From positions 1 to 39,994 of the forward strand of contig JAHBWT010000035.1 in the NCBI GenBank assembly GCA_019636815.1: a stretch of DNA of 39,994 nucleotides, in the 5' to 3' direction. Numbering within the stretch: the first letter of the stretch is position 1; each line of letters starts with the position of its first letter. A program made the position numbers and the translations under genes. Below, piece after piece: positions 9,509-16,905 of the stretch. Origin of the DNA: Nitrospira sp. (GTDB taxonomy: Bacteria > Nitrospirota > Nitrospiria > Nitrospirales > Nitrospiraceae). The notes below the pieces were generated by a model. That model was given only the letters and a program-made list of their open reading frames with translations, made no database searches and was not told the DNA's origin.

Positions 9509-10513
9509 CTAGTCGCTGTGTGCGTCCTGGACCAGCGAGAGAATGCTCGCCGATTTGGTTCGATTGCGCCCCTCTTGTTTGGCTTGATATAAAGCCTGAT
9601 CAGCCGCCTTAATGAGATCAGTGGGAGAAGAATGCCTGTTCGGAACAACACAGGCATACCCGACGCTGATAGTCACGAGCTCCCCGTCCGAGCTTTTGAT
9701 GCCCAGGGATTCGACCCGCCGACGTAAACTTTCCGCCACCTGTGCAGCGCCATCGATTCCAGTGCCAGGGAGAACCGTCACAAACTCGTCTCCGCCGTAA
9801 CGGGCGACGAGATCGCCAGGGCGATTCACGGAACTGGAAATAGCTGCGGCCACCTGTTTCAGGCATTCGTCTCCGGCTGTATGCCCCTTCGTGTCGTTAT
9901 AGGTCTTGAATCGGTCAATATCGAATATGATGAGTGACAAGGGAGTCGACTCGCGAATGGCTCTCCGCCATTCTTGATCCAGAAAATCATCGAATTGGCG
10001 TCTATTGGTGATCCCGGTCAACCCGTCCAAACAGGAGAGACGAAGCAGCATCTGATTGGCTTCTTGGAGTTGCCGCATGACCTCTAAGAGCTCTTGCTCA
10101 CGTGCGCGGCGACGGTCAATCTCGTGTACAAGCCGCAGCACCGAGCGCACTCGTGTGAGGAGCTCGATCTTGTTGACCGGTTTAGCCACGTAATCCATGG
10201 CACCTGCGGCAAACGCCAACTGAAGATCGACAGGGTCCGTTTTGACAGTCACCATGATGATCGGAGTGTCTCTGAAGCGATCGACGGCCTTAATCTGGCG
10301 GCAGGCTTCAATACCGCTCATCTGGGGCATCAGAATATCCATGAGAATGAGATCGACTCGCGCAACACCATGCTTGCCTCCATCGAGTCCCAAATACTTG
10401 AATGCAGCGGCAGCAGAATCCGCCGAGTGAATATTTTCGTATCCGGCGGCGGACAGAATGGCCTGCAGCAGGAGTCGATCATCGACGGAATCGTCAACAA
10501 TGAGAATGCTCAT
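9509..10513 (-). CDS. Receiver-GGDEF diguanylate cyclase (PleD/WspR-like)
   Basis: The 334-residue protein has an N-terminal receiver (D7/D8, phospho-Asp D59, K111), a helical linker with a coiled-coil look (130-158) and a GGDEF domain. The active-site loop is intact (RYGGDEF, GGDEF at 240-244), and an inhibitory I-site RxxD (R231-D234, RPGD) stands five residues before it. It should therefore make cyclic di-GMP when phosphorylated and be product-inhibited. It lies 20 bp upstream of the hybrid kinase gene on the same strand and is a likely output of that phosphorelay. Confidence 0.93.
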   Translation of the reverse strand: MSILIVDDSVDDRLLLQAILSAAGYENIHSADSAAAAFKYLGLDGGKHGVARVDLILMDILMPQMSGIEACRQIKAVDRFRDTPIIMVTVKTDPVDLQLAFAAGAMDYVAKPVNKIELLTRVRSVLRLVHEIDRRRAREQELLEVMRQLQEANQMLLRLSCLDGLTGITNRRQFDDFLDQEWRRAIRESTPLSLIIFDIDRFKTYNDTKGHTAGDECLKQVAAAISSSVNRPGDLVARYGGDEFVTVLPGTGIDGAAQVAESLRRRVESLGIKSSDGELVTISVGYACVVPNRHSSPTDLIKAADQALYQAKQEGRNRTKSASILSLVQDAHSD

Positions 10514-10569
10514 ATGCTCACGCGGGTTGAACGATGTTAAACTGGAGGTTACTGGCGGAATCGTAACAG

Positions 10570-11208
10570 CTAGTCCTGATAAACGCCAGGATAAAGCTTT
10601 TTGAGGCAGGGTTGGCAGAGCCCATGGCTGAACTCCGCTTCAGAATGTTCACCGATATACTCTTCGATTTGTTGCCAAAACCCGCCGTCGTTGCGGATTT
10701 TCTTGCACGAAGCACAGATTGGAATGAGGCCGCGCAACACTTTCACTTCTCTGAGCGCTCGCTGCAGGTCCTCATTGCTGCGAGACAGCTCGGCTTCTCG
10801 TTGCTTCCGGCGGTCCATCTCATTTTTCAAGAGCAAGGCAGAGGTCACGCGCGCGAGCAACTCCACACTGTTAACCGGTTTATTGATGTAGTCCATCGCG
10901 CCCGCTGAAAATGCCTCCTTCAGATTATTGAGATCGTTCTTGGCGGTAACCATGATGATCGGAATATCCTGAAGGTGCGCGTGTTGTTTGATTCGTCGGC
11001 AGGCCGCGACACCATCGAGATCAGGCATTAGAACATCCATTAAGATCAGATCGATCTCAATAGAAGGTTGTTCTCCGTCAAGGTTCAATAACTCAAACGC
11101 AGTTCTTGCAGAGTCCGCCGCCACAATCTGGTGGTGGTTGGCCTTGGTCAGGATGGACTGAAGGAGGAGATGTTGGTCAGGGGAGTCATCAACAATGAGG
11201 ATCGCCAT
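10570..11208 (-). CDS. Response regulator with C-terminal Cys-rich motif
   Basis: From the ATG at 11208 the product is 212 residues and starts [12 protein letters not shown], as receivers do. The frame is open upstream, but that extension is not receiver-like. The receiver has DD at 7-8, [13 protein letters not shown] as phospho-Asp loop and NKPVNS with the conserved Lys. A coiled segment follows, then the C-terminal block [15 protein letters not shown]...WQQIEEYI...[14 protein letters not shown]. That block recurs at the ends of many bacterial receiver and PAS proteins. Its C-x-x-C ... C-x-x-C spacing suggests a small metal-binding module of unknown role. It is probably the first gene of the four-gene signalling operon. 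Confidence 0.88.
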   Translation of the reverse strand: MAILIVDDSPDQHLLLQSILTKANHHQIVAADSARTAFELLNLDGEQPSIEIDLILMDVLMPDLDGVAACRRIKQHAHLQDIPIIMVTAKNDLNNLKEAFSAGAMDYINKPVNSVELLARVTSALLLKNEMDRRKQREAELSRSNEDLQRALREVKVLRGLIPICASCKKIRNDGGFWQQIEEYIGEHSEAEFSHGLCQPCLKKLYPGVYQD

Positions 11209-11231
11209 AGTTGTTCTTAACGGTTCAACGC

Positions 11232-11263
11232 GAAGAAAACTAAAGATTCCACCCGGTGGAATC
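11232..11263 (-). terminator. Terminator after the YqeY-like gene
   Basis: GATTCCACC (11245-11253) and GGTGGAATC (11255-11263) form a perfect palindrome about one base. Read on the minus strand it is followed by TTTAGTTTTCTT, a good T-rich tail. It lies 29 bp after the YqeY-like stop codon and upstream of the receiver gene. TATACT, preceded by TG and one base (extended -10), lies at 11265-11270 just before the stem, so the palindrome could also lie at the start of the signalling operon's transcript. Confidence 0.6.
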
Positions 11264-11291
11264 CAGTATAGCAAACAGGTTTGAGGATGAA

Positions 11292-11738
11292 TCAGGAGAG
11301 CTTGCTCTTGACCAGATCGCTGACTTGCTTGCCGTCGATAGGCTGTCCCGCAACGCGAGCCATCACAGCTTTCATGATCTGGCCCATATCCTTCATGGAT
11401 GACGACCCGGTTTCACTGATGATGGAGACGACGAGGGCTTCAAGCTCTTGATGGGTCAGCGGTTTTGGGAGATAGGTCTCAATGATTTCGATTTCTCTGC
11501 GTTCTTTTTCCGCGAGTTCCGTCCGTTGGGCTTTCTCAAACTGTTCGACGGACTCCCGACGTTGTTTCACAAGCGTCGTCATGACTCGACTCATTTCAGC
11601 ATCGTCGAGATCTCGTTTCAGTTCCACTTCCTTGTTCAAGACCGCGGCTTTGATCATGCGGATCACGTCCATGCGAAGTTGATCGCGTGATTTCATGGCA
11701 AGCTTCAGATCTTCCGTCAGGCGGTCGTGCAATGACAT
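11292..11738 (-). CDS. GatB/YqeY domain protein
   Basis: A 148-residue cytosolic protein starting MSLHDRLTEDLKLAMKSRDQ and matching the YqeY family: LRMDVIRMIKAAVLNKEVE, a central charged helix, IIETYLPKPLTHQEL, and the C-terminal MKDMGQIMKAVMARVAGQPIDGKQVS. The C-terminal half resembles the tail domain of GatB, which contacts tRNA in the amidotransferase. Free-standing YqeY proteins have no settled function. ATG 11738 is chosen because the alternative four codons upstream is a GTG that adds only MGPP. Confidence 0.9.
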   Translation of the reverse strand: MSLHDRLTEDLKLAMKSRDQLRMDVIRMIKAAVLNKEVELKRDLDDAEMSRVMTTLVKQRRESVEQFEKAQRTELAEKERREIEIIETYLPKPLTHQELEALVVSIISETGSSSMKDMGQIMKAVMARVAGQPIDGKQVSDLVKSKLS

Positions 11739-11876
11739 AGGAGGCCCCACAAGTCACAACGTCGTTGGAGGAGCGAGCATACCGTTCTAGTCTCTTGGAG
11801 TCAATGACAGGAATTCTGGGATGGTATCCTGGTGAGTGAGTGGTATGATTTGAACAGTGCGAACCAGGAGGATCGG

Positions 11877-12098
11877 ATGCACAAAAAAGCGATGAGGATG
11901 ATCGAGAAGCATGAGAGAGGTGTCGCGGTTGGTATGGCAATTATGCTGGTAGGCGTCGGTGGGTGCGCCACCGACGCGTCGAGAGGAGCACCCCCGATCA
12001 GTCAGGATCAAGTTCGCGAACATTCCGAGCAGGCATTCGACAAACTCAAACAAGAAGAAAAAAATCGTGCAGCGGGTTCGGCAGTAGATCCTCAGTAG
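11877..12098 (+). CDS. Small lipoprotein, unknown function
   Basis: A 73-residue product from the ATG at 11877, which has a strong ribosome site (AGGAGG, six bases upstream). A hydrophobic stretch (GVAVGMAIMLVGVGGC) ends in a lipobox-like VGGC, so it is probably acylated and kept in the envelope. The mature part is short, polar and helix-prone (QVREHSEQAFDKLKQEEKN). No family is recognised. The next gene starts nine bases after its stop, so the two may be co-transcribed. Confidence 0.65.
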   Translation: MHKKAMRMIEKHERGVAVGMAIMLVGVGGCATDASRGAPPISQDQVREHSEQAFDKLKQEEKNRAAGSAVDPQ

Positions 12099-12107
12099 TT
12101 TGGTACG

Positions 12108-12812
12108 ATGCGATTGGCGTCGGTAGTCATTGACCCCTCTGATGCACCGCAGTACGATCAATCTATGGCGGAAGGTGTTCAGAGGTGGAAACGTTCAAGA
12201 GCCTGGTTTACCGCTTGCGTTGTGGGTATCGTCCTTGTTCAGGAAGAGGGAGGAATGGCCAAAGACCTCCTGACTCCCAAGGAACAAGAGACGACAGAGG
12301 TTGGATCGACTTCAAGTCCGTCATTCGATCGCCAGGAAAAGGGCGTTCCGCAATCGCTCTTTACCTGGATTACGATGGCTAAGGGATTTGAAGTGGAATG
12401 GGATACTTTTGGGAGAAAAGGCTGGTATACTCAGGACCCACGGTTAAAACCGATCGACCCGGATTCGACATTCACGACGGAGATTCCGGCCATCTACATC
12501 GTCTTCGAGGTGGCTCCGTTAGAAGACCCCGCACAATTCGCGGTTCAATGGTACCTGGAACAGTCTGGAGGTCGGCTGAACGAGAATCCGTTGGGTAAGG
12601 ATATGCTCGAAGTGTCCGGGCATGAACGATATGGTTACCTTGAATTGAAGAGGTCCGGTGTGAGATGGGTGGCAGGCAACTATCTGGCAAAGATCTATAT
12701 TGCGCCGTTAGGGCAACAGCCGTTTCATGCTGCGAATCAAGTCGGTACAATGCGGTTTACTGTCACGGAGATGGTGCCTGTTGTGCCACCTGATCAGAAA
12801 ACGGTTCAATAG
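12108..12812 (+). CDS. Probable exported protein, unknown function
   Basis: I do not recognise the family. The frame gives 234 residues from ATG 12108, but the more likely start is ATG 12165. There the product begins with a basic segment (QRWKRSRAW) and a hydrophobic stretch (FTACVVGIVLV), like a signal peptide or anchor. The mature part contains tryptophan- and aromatic-rich beta-like segments (WITMAKGFEVEWDTFGRKGW, IPAIYIVFEVA, KIYIAPLG). No catalytic motif is visible. Neither start has a convincing ribosome site. It lies between a small lipoprotein and another short unknown gene on the same strand. Confidence 0.6.
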   Translation: MRLASVVIDPSDAPQYDQSMAEGVQRWKRSRAWFTACVVGIVLVQEEGGMAKDLLTPKEQETTEVGSTSSPSFDRQEKGVPQSLFTWITMAKGFEVEWDTFGRKGWYTQDPRLKPIDPDSTFTTEIPAIYIVFEVAPLEDPAQFAVQWYLEQSGGRLNENPLGKDMLEVSGHERYGYLELKRSGVRWVAGNYLAKIYIAPLGQQPFHAANQVGTMRFTVTEMVPVVPPDQKTVQ

Positions 12813-12831
12813 GCCATGAGGGAGTGTGCAT

Positions 12832-13119
12832 ATGGGGGAGGGTGTCGAGGTAACGGATCAAGAAAAATTGATGTTGCTCTATGAGCGGTTTCGAGATGTC
12901 TGTTGGGTCGAAAAAGAAGTCTGGAAAGAAATTTTCATGCCGCGGGAGATGACCGGTGGTCCGGTAAGAACAAACGTCCAGGAACGGTATGAAGTCAAGA
13001 TCAGCGATCCTACGATCGAACAGGCAATCGAAACGAATATCGCGTACGGAGTTGCCGCGTTGGGCGCGGTGATTCAAGAGCACCGCGCCCACATTCTCTT
13101 TTTCAAGAAACCGTCTTAA
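12832..13119 (+). CDS. Hypothetical protein, 95 residues
   Basis: The ATG at 12832 follows a good ribosome site (GAGGGAG). The product is acidic in its first half (VTDQEKLMLLYERFRDVCWVEKEVWKEIF), with no signal peptide or membrane segment, and ends in the hydrophobic-basic tail HILFFKKPS. No known family is recognised. The stop overlaps the 3' end of the convergent htpX gene by three bases. It begins 19 bp after the preceding unknown gene, so the three small genes may form one transcript. Confidence 0.6.
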   Translation: MGEGVEVTDQEKLMLLYERFRDVCWVEKEVWKEIFMPREMTGGPVRTNVQERYEVKISDPTIEQAIETNIAYGVAALGAVIQEHRAHILFFKKPS

Positions 13120-14003
13120 AGCCGTTCCAACGCGGCTATCCGTACCTCAATCGGCGGGTGTGTCGAAAACAAGCTCATGAATCCACCGGTTTTCCCGGAA
13201 ATCTTCATGGTGGCCAGTGCGTCCTGGTTTGAGTATTCGAATTGAGCCCGATTGACCCATCGATCAATTGCTCGGAGCGCACCAATCATGGAGCCTTTCC
13301 CATAAACCTTGGCGGCAAACGCATCAGCTCCGAATTCCCGACGGCGCGAAAACCAACTGATAACGATGGAAGCCAGAATGCTGACAACGATCTGCAGCAC
13401 GATAGACAGACCGAAGCCCAATGCTGCCTGACCCCGCTCCGCGAAGAGTCGACGCACCCACATGGCGATGTAAAAGACGAAGGTATTCATCAGCCCGGCC
13501 AAGACGGTTGTGGCGAACATATCGCCGTTGTACACGTGGCCCATTTCATGGGCCAGGACAGCCTTTACCTCTTCTTCTCTTAGGTTTTCCAGTAAGCCAG
13601 TTGATACGGCCACCATCGAATTGTTCTTGCTTGGTCCAGTGGCAAAGGCATTGGGGTCTGGGGAATCATAGACCCACACTTCAGGCATCGTGATATGCAG
13701 CCGTTGAGCGATTTCACGCACAGAACCATAAATGACCTGTTCAGCGTGCGAACGGGGTTGAGTAATTTGCTGACAGTTCAGCATGGCCCGGGCCATTTGC
13801 TTCGAAAATGCCAAACTGATAAATGCTCCGCCGAACCCGAACATAGCGGCCCATATCAACGACGTCAGATCGACGGAACCGCGGACATCGATTCCGAACA
13901 TCGGTAAGATTACATTGATCACAATGGGAACGGTGATTGAGAGCGTCACCATGATGAGAATATTTGTGATCAGCAGTAGGCCTATGCCTTTAAACCACTT
14001 CAT
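13116..14003 (-). CDS. htpX: Membrane metalloprotease HtpX
   Basis: A 295-residue inner-membrane M48 peptidase that degrades damaged membrane proteins. Two N-terminal membrane helices (about 7-37 and 47-67) are followed by the zinc site HEMGH (H152, E153, H156). Two more helices (about 167-182 and 193-215) follow, then the third ligand region RRREFGADAFAA. FSTHPPIEVRIAAL near the end is also typical. The ATG at 14003 was chosen because it gives the family start MKWFKGIGL and has AAGGAGG ten bases upstream. A frame extension of seven codons exists upstream but covers the ribosome site. Confidence 0.95.
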   Translation of the reverse strand: MKWFKGIGLLLITNILIMVTLSITVPIVINVILPMFGIDVRGSVDLTSLIWAAMFGFGGAFISLAFSKQMARAMLNCQQITQPRSHAEQVIYGSVREIAQRLHITMPEVWVYDSPDPNAFATGPSKNNSMVAVSTGLLENLREEEVKAVLAHEMGHVYNGDMFATTVLAGLMNTFVFYIAMWVRRLFAERGQAALGFGLSIVLQIVVSILASIVISWFSRRREFGADAFAAKVYGKGSMIGALRAIDRWVNRAQFEYSNQDALATMKISGKTGGFMSLFSTHPPIEVRIAALERL

Positions 14004-14026
14004 CGTGAGCCTCCTTGAAGACAAAC

Positions 14027-14048
14027 ACTCACCTCAGCCGAGGTGAGT
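14027..14048 (-). promoter_or_regulatory. Palindrome in the htpX leader
   Basis: ACTCACCTC (14027-14035) and GAGGTGAGT (14040-14048) are perfect 9-bp inverted repeats around AGCC. They sit 24 bp upstream of the htpX start, just before its ribosome site. It could be an operator or an mRNA hairpin controlling htpX. It lacks the spacing and sequence of the heat-shock CIRCE element. Confidence 0.5.
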
Positions 14049-14348
14049 TGCTGAACTGCCACAATTATATACACAAATCCACTCCGTACGATACCTGCCA
14101 CCTATAGGACTATGACATAAGATCTCATGGTGTAAAGTCAAGCTGTTTAAAGTCTTTGTAAGTCCATAGATAATGTTGACCGTCTCCTGGCGTTCCTGTT
14201 AGAAAGCCGCTTTAGGGAGTGGGAGAAAGCCCTTCCGAGGGCTTCGAGAGTGATGGTCAATCTGCCGTAACTTCCCGTTCTTCTACAATAATTGTGGCCT
14301 CTGCACGGTCGTCGTGCCGAATGGTTCGATGGCAGAATTGGAAGTGAA
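14049..14348. other. 300-bp region between htpX and the squalene/phytoene synthase gene
   Basis: No gene is supported. It contains the divergent upstream regions of htpX and the squalene/phytoene synthase family gene. One small hairpin is visible, AAGCCCT (14227-14233) with AGGGCTT (14238-14244) around TCCG. No clear promoter was found. Confidence 0.5.
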
Positions 14349-15401
14349 GTGGATTCTTCTGTGACGATCATCTCTTCCAAGCACGAACTATTGCAGGATC
14401 TGCTCAAAAAAGTCTCGCGTCTATTTTATACGACCTTAGCAGTTGTTCCTGCCGATGTGCGCGATCAGGTAGGACTTGCCTATCTATTCGCTCGAGCTGC
14501 CGACACGATTGCCGATACGGAACTGATCGATCGACCACGGCGTTTAGGATTCCTCAACCGGCTCAGAGAACAGGTTCTCTGTGAGCAGGTCGACTGGGCT
14601 CAGATCCGTGCGATTCAGCAGGCCGTGGGGCCGATCCAACATGTTTCGGCTGAACGAATCCTGCTTGAGCGGTTGGATGAGTGCTTTCGACTTCTTCTCG
14701 CCTGTTCGCCGGAGGATAGGCACCGGATTCAGAGAGTCATGACCATACTGACCCAGGGAATGGAGATGGATTTGAGCATGTTCCCTGGAACTTCTGCGGA
14801 GGACCTTGCTGCGCTCAAGACGCTCGATGACTTGGATCGCTACACGTACCATGTGGCGGGGTGCGTCGGTGAGTTTTGGACCGATCTGATGTGCGCCCAT
14901 CGTAAAGCGTTGGCACGTTGGGATGTGCAACGGATGTCGGAGGTTGGGGTGCGATTCGGAAAGGGGTTACAGCTGACGAATATTGTCAAGGACATCGCCC
15001 ATGATTTGCAGAGGGGGCGTTGTTACATTCCAGAAGTGATGCTGGCGGAAATCGGGTTGAAGCCTCACGATCTACTGGATCAAGGCAATCTTCCTCATTT
15101 CAGACCCGTGCTTAGAAAACTAGTCGGTCTTGCTGTGGACCACCTTGATCAAGGGTGGCTGTATACAATGTCGATTCCGCGTCATGAAACCCGGTTGCGG
15201 TTGGCGTGCATGTGGCCGATCCTCTCCGCCGGGGAATCGCTTAAGCTTGCTATGAGTTCTCCTGACCTGCTGAATCCAGCCGTGAAAGTAAAAATCTCTC
15301 ACGGCAAGGTGTATCAAATCATGGGGATCACGACCGGTACGGTTGCGTGCGGATACGCTGGGACCGCCTACTGGGGGCACTTGCGAAAACAACTTGTGTG
15401 A
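14349..15401 (+). CDS. Squalene/phytoene synthase family protein (probable farnesyl-diphosphate farnesyltransferase)
   Basis: About 350 residues of the head-to-head prenyl synthase fold. The first aspartate-rich site is in LFARAADTIADT and the second in QLTNIVKDIAHDLQRGRCYIP. Both bind diphosphate through magnesium. The N-terminal VSRLFYTTLAVVP and the DLDRYTYHVAGCVGEFWTDL block match squalene-synthase-like members better than the shorter HpnC/HpnD proteins, so squalene or a related C30 compound for hopanoids is the likely product. That is an inference. The start is uncertain: GTG 14349 follows GGAAG, but a TTG start at 14292 would add 19 residues and GTG 14361 would drop four. No other terpenoid gene is in the window. 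Confidence 0.85.
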   Translation: MDSSVTIISSKHELLQDLLKKVSRLFYTTLAVVPADVRDQVGLAYLFARAADTIADTELIDRPRRLGFLNRLREQVLCEQVDWAQIRAIQQAVGPIQHVSAERILLERLDECFRLLLACSPEDRHRIQRVMTILTQGMEMDLSMFPGTSAEDLAALKTLDDLDRYTYHVAGCVGEFWTDLMCAHRKALARWDVQRMSEVGVRFGKGLQLTNIVKDIAHDLQRGRCYIPEVMLAEIGLKPHDLLDQGNLPHFRPVLRKLVGLAVDHLDQGWLYTMSIPRHETRLRLACMWPILSAGESLKLAMSSPDLLNPAVKVKISHGKVYQIMGITTGTVACGYAGTAYWGHLRKQLV

Positions 15402-15434
15402 ATTTCAGCGTGGCCATCCCCTCTCGATATCAGC

Positions 15435-15737
15435 CTATCCGTTTTTCTTCTGAGGCTCCAATAGCTTGTCGCCCTTCTTGAAGACTGCGTAGATTGCCTG
15501 TGTGGGACAGGCGTCCAGGCAGAGCCGACAGCTTTCCAGACAGCGCGACGGATCAAATTTGTAGGGTGGTGTCGAAAGCCACGCGCTGGTTGGGCAAATC
15601 GGCACGCACACAGCCTGGTGAGTGCAGCGGTCGGGATGGCGGACGAGGTGATCACGAACGACCAACATAGGCGTCACTCCTTCAAAGAGACCTTGAGAAA
15701 AGATCTCAAACATATTTTTCTGAGGGAGACTACTCAT
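15435..15737 (-). CDS. Small ferredoxin with one atypical cluster motif
   Basis: A 100-residue protein with two cysteine groups. The first is C38-x5-C44-x3-C48-P, in which the position normally holding the second cysteine of CxxCxxCxxxCP is glutamine (Q41). The second is C66-x3-C70-x2-C73-x3-C77-P. By family rules the second group plus C48 can hold a [4Fe-4S] cluster, while the first set (C38, C44, C77) has only three ligands, as in [3Fe-4S] ferredoxins. It overlaps the upstream gene by ATGA and so belongs to a three-gene unit with a [2Fe-2S] protein. It is likely an electron carrier, partner unknown. Confidence 0.85.
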   Translation of the reverse strand: MSSLPQKNMFEIFSQGLFEGVTPMLVVRDHLVRHPDRCTHQAVCVPICPTSAWLSTPPYKFDPSRCLESCRLCLDACPTQAIYAVFKKGDKLLEPQKKNG

Positions 15738-16147
15738 TTCCAGTCTTTTATGAGTTCTTTGAGCCGATCTTTGAGCTCAGGAATCTGTTCCAGATTGTTG
15801 TGAATTGCACCCAAAATCTTTTCCAGTCGAGCAGTTCTCAACGCTTCCTTGTCTTTCTTCGTCAATCGATCGTACTCCGCGTACGCTGCTTGATGCGCCG
15901 GTTCCAGTTGTACCCGAGCGTCGACAAGAGCCTGTCCGATAGCCCAAGGCTCAAGAGCAAGGGGAGGAGCGATCGTGAAGGACGCGTCGGTAAACACGAT
16001 CACCATCGCGCCTGGTTTACCCGTCAATGGAAGGACGGAACGGATCGTCTTGCCTTCACAAGCGTGCCAGTTCAGCACCAAGCCGGGAAACTGTTGAGCG
16101 AAGGCTACTTTTTCCATGTTGGCCTTCCATTTGTCTTCGGTTGGCAT
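15734..16147 (-). CDS. Hypothetical protein in a ferredoxin gene cluster
   Basis: A 137-residue (or 127-residue) soluble protein of unknown family. It has no cysteine pair that would suggest a cluster: the single Cys is in NWHACEGKT. A central part (PGAMVIVFTDASFTIAPPLA) looks like a beta-sheet core. The C-terminal third is strongly helical and charged (KILGAIHNNLEQIPELKDRL). ATG 16147 lacks a ribosome site, while ATG 16117 follows GGAAGG and may be the true start. It sits between a [2Fe-2S] protein and an overlapping ferredoxin, which hints at a role in redox-protein function or assembly, though nothing in the sequence proves it. Confidence 0.65.
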   Translation of the reverse strand: MPTEDKWKANMEKVAFAQQFPGLVLNWHACEGKTIRSVLPLTGKPGAMVIVFTDASFTIAPPLALEPWAIGQALVDARVQLEPAHQAAYAEYDRLTKKDKEALRTARLEKILGAIHNNLEQIPELKDRLKELIKDWK

Positions 16148-16166
16148 GGAGATAGAGTGGGGAGCC

Positions 16167-16520
16167 TTAGGGCTTCCTGAGTGGCGCCAATTGTTCTGGG
16201 GCTGGATGGTCGGGCATGAGTAACCGGGTGACGATTTCGCCCTTCATGACATGCCGTTCCATGATCTCGGTGACATCAGACTCTGTGCCAACCCAATACC
16301 AGACTCCTTCGGGGTAGACCACTACACTGGGACCGAGGTCACAATGATCCAGACAACCGGCCTTATTGGCGCGGACCAGGCCCTTGAGATTGAGTCGTTT
16401 GGTTTCATTCTTGAAATGGGCATGAAGTTTTTCTGCCCCCAAGTTCGCACAACAGCCCCGTGGGTCGTCCTTAGGGCGCTGGTTGGTACAGATAAAGATG
16501 TGTCGTTGAAAGGCCGGCAT
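16167..16520 (-). CDS. Thioredoxin-like [2Fe-2S] ferredoxin
   Basis: A 117-residue protein of the thioredoxin-fold ferredoxin family (Aquifex/Azotobacter Shethna type, also the cluster domain of NuoE and some hydrogenases). The start MPAFQRHIFICTNQRP and the ligands C11, C23, C24, C56 and C60 (KAGCLDHCDLGPS) are in the expected places. The family uses four of these for the [2Fe-2S] cluster. It heads a minus-strand cluster with an unknown gene and a second ferredoxin. Its upstream region faces the ald gene. It is a likely cytosolic electron carrier. Confidence 0.9.
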   Translation of the reverse strand: MPAFQRHIFICTNQRPKDDPRGCCANLGAEKLHAHFKNETKRLNLKGLVRANKAGCLDHCDLGPSVVVYPEGVWYWVGTESDVTEIMERHVMKGEIVTRLLMPDHPAPEQLAPLRKP

Positions 16521-16795
16521 CAGGCAGTCTCGTTAGACAGGCATGGCGAGTGTATTGAGTCGTTCCATGAGTAGGCGGACTTCGAGTCATTCAGGAGGTG
16601 CAATACCATTGTGATTATGATCCGACTGCGGTGACAGACGATCGTACGGGCGACTGAAGAAATCCTTACCCAATGACAGCCTCTAAGAGTGGGGGTACAC
16701 GATGCCCCACATGCGTGACACGTTTCATTACAAGAATCCATCCCTATCTTCGTCACGAACGTTTGAAGCTCCATCTTACAACAGGAATTTCTGGA

Positions 16796-16814
16796 CTGTC
16801 CACGGTCCGGACAG
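16796..16814. promoter_or_regulatory. Inverted repeat upstream of the ald promoter
   Basis: CTGTCC (16796-16801) and GGACAG (16809-16814) are perfect half-sites seven bases apart. The repeat is centred about 58 bp before the expected transcription start of ald, a place where an activator could bind. No regulator can be named. Confidence 0.35.
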
Positions 16815-16851
16815 ATCTCGGAAGGTCTATCGCTTGGTTTTTGGGGATAGG

Positions 16852-16857
16852 TATAAT
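16852..16857 (+). promoter_or_regulatory. Perfect -10 box, candidate ald promoter
   Basis: TATAAT stands 48 bp before the ald start codon. The matching -35 region is poor (TCGCTT at 16 bp spacing), so the promoter may depend on an activator. The transcript would begin near 16864 and include the GGAGGGAGGA ribosome site. Confidence 0.45.
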
Positions 16858-16905
16858 TATCTGGCAGGTGACGAGATGAGTCAACGGGAGGGAGGAGCGT
16901 CTCTA

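Larger units (their letters stand above)
16521..16905. other. Divergent intergenic region between the ferredoxin cluster and ald
   Basis: 385 bp without a supported gene. It holds a candidate ald promoter (16852-16857) and a short inverted repeat (16796-16814). Its left part must contain the promoter of the minus-strand ferredoxin cluster, which I cannot pinpoint. Confidence 0.5.

Noticed and set aside
11232-11270. Repressor operator for the signalling operon at the GATTCCACC palindrome
   Set aside because: The palindrome is followed by a T-rich tail in the direction of transcription after the YqeY-like gene, which a terminator explains more simply.
14027-14048. CIRCE (HrcA) operator before htpX
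   Set aside because: CIRCE is TTAGCACTC-N9-GAGTGCTAA. The repeat here has different arms and a 4-bp spacer.
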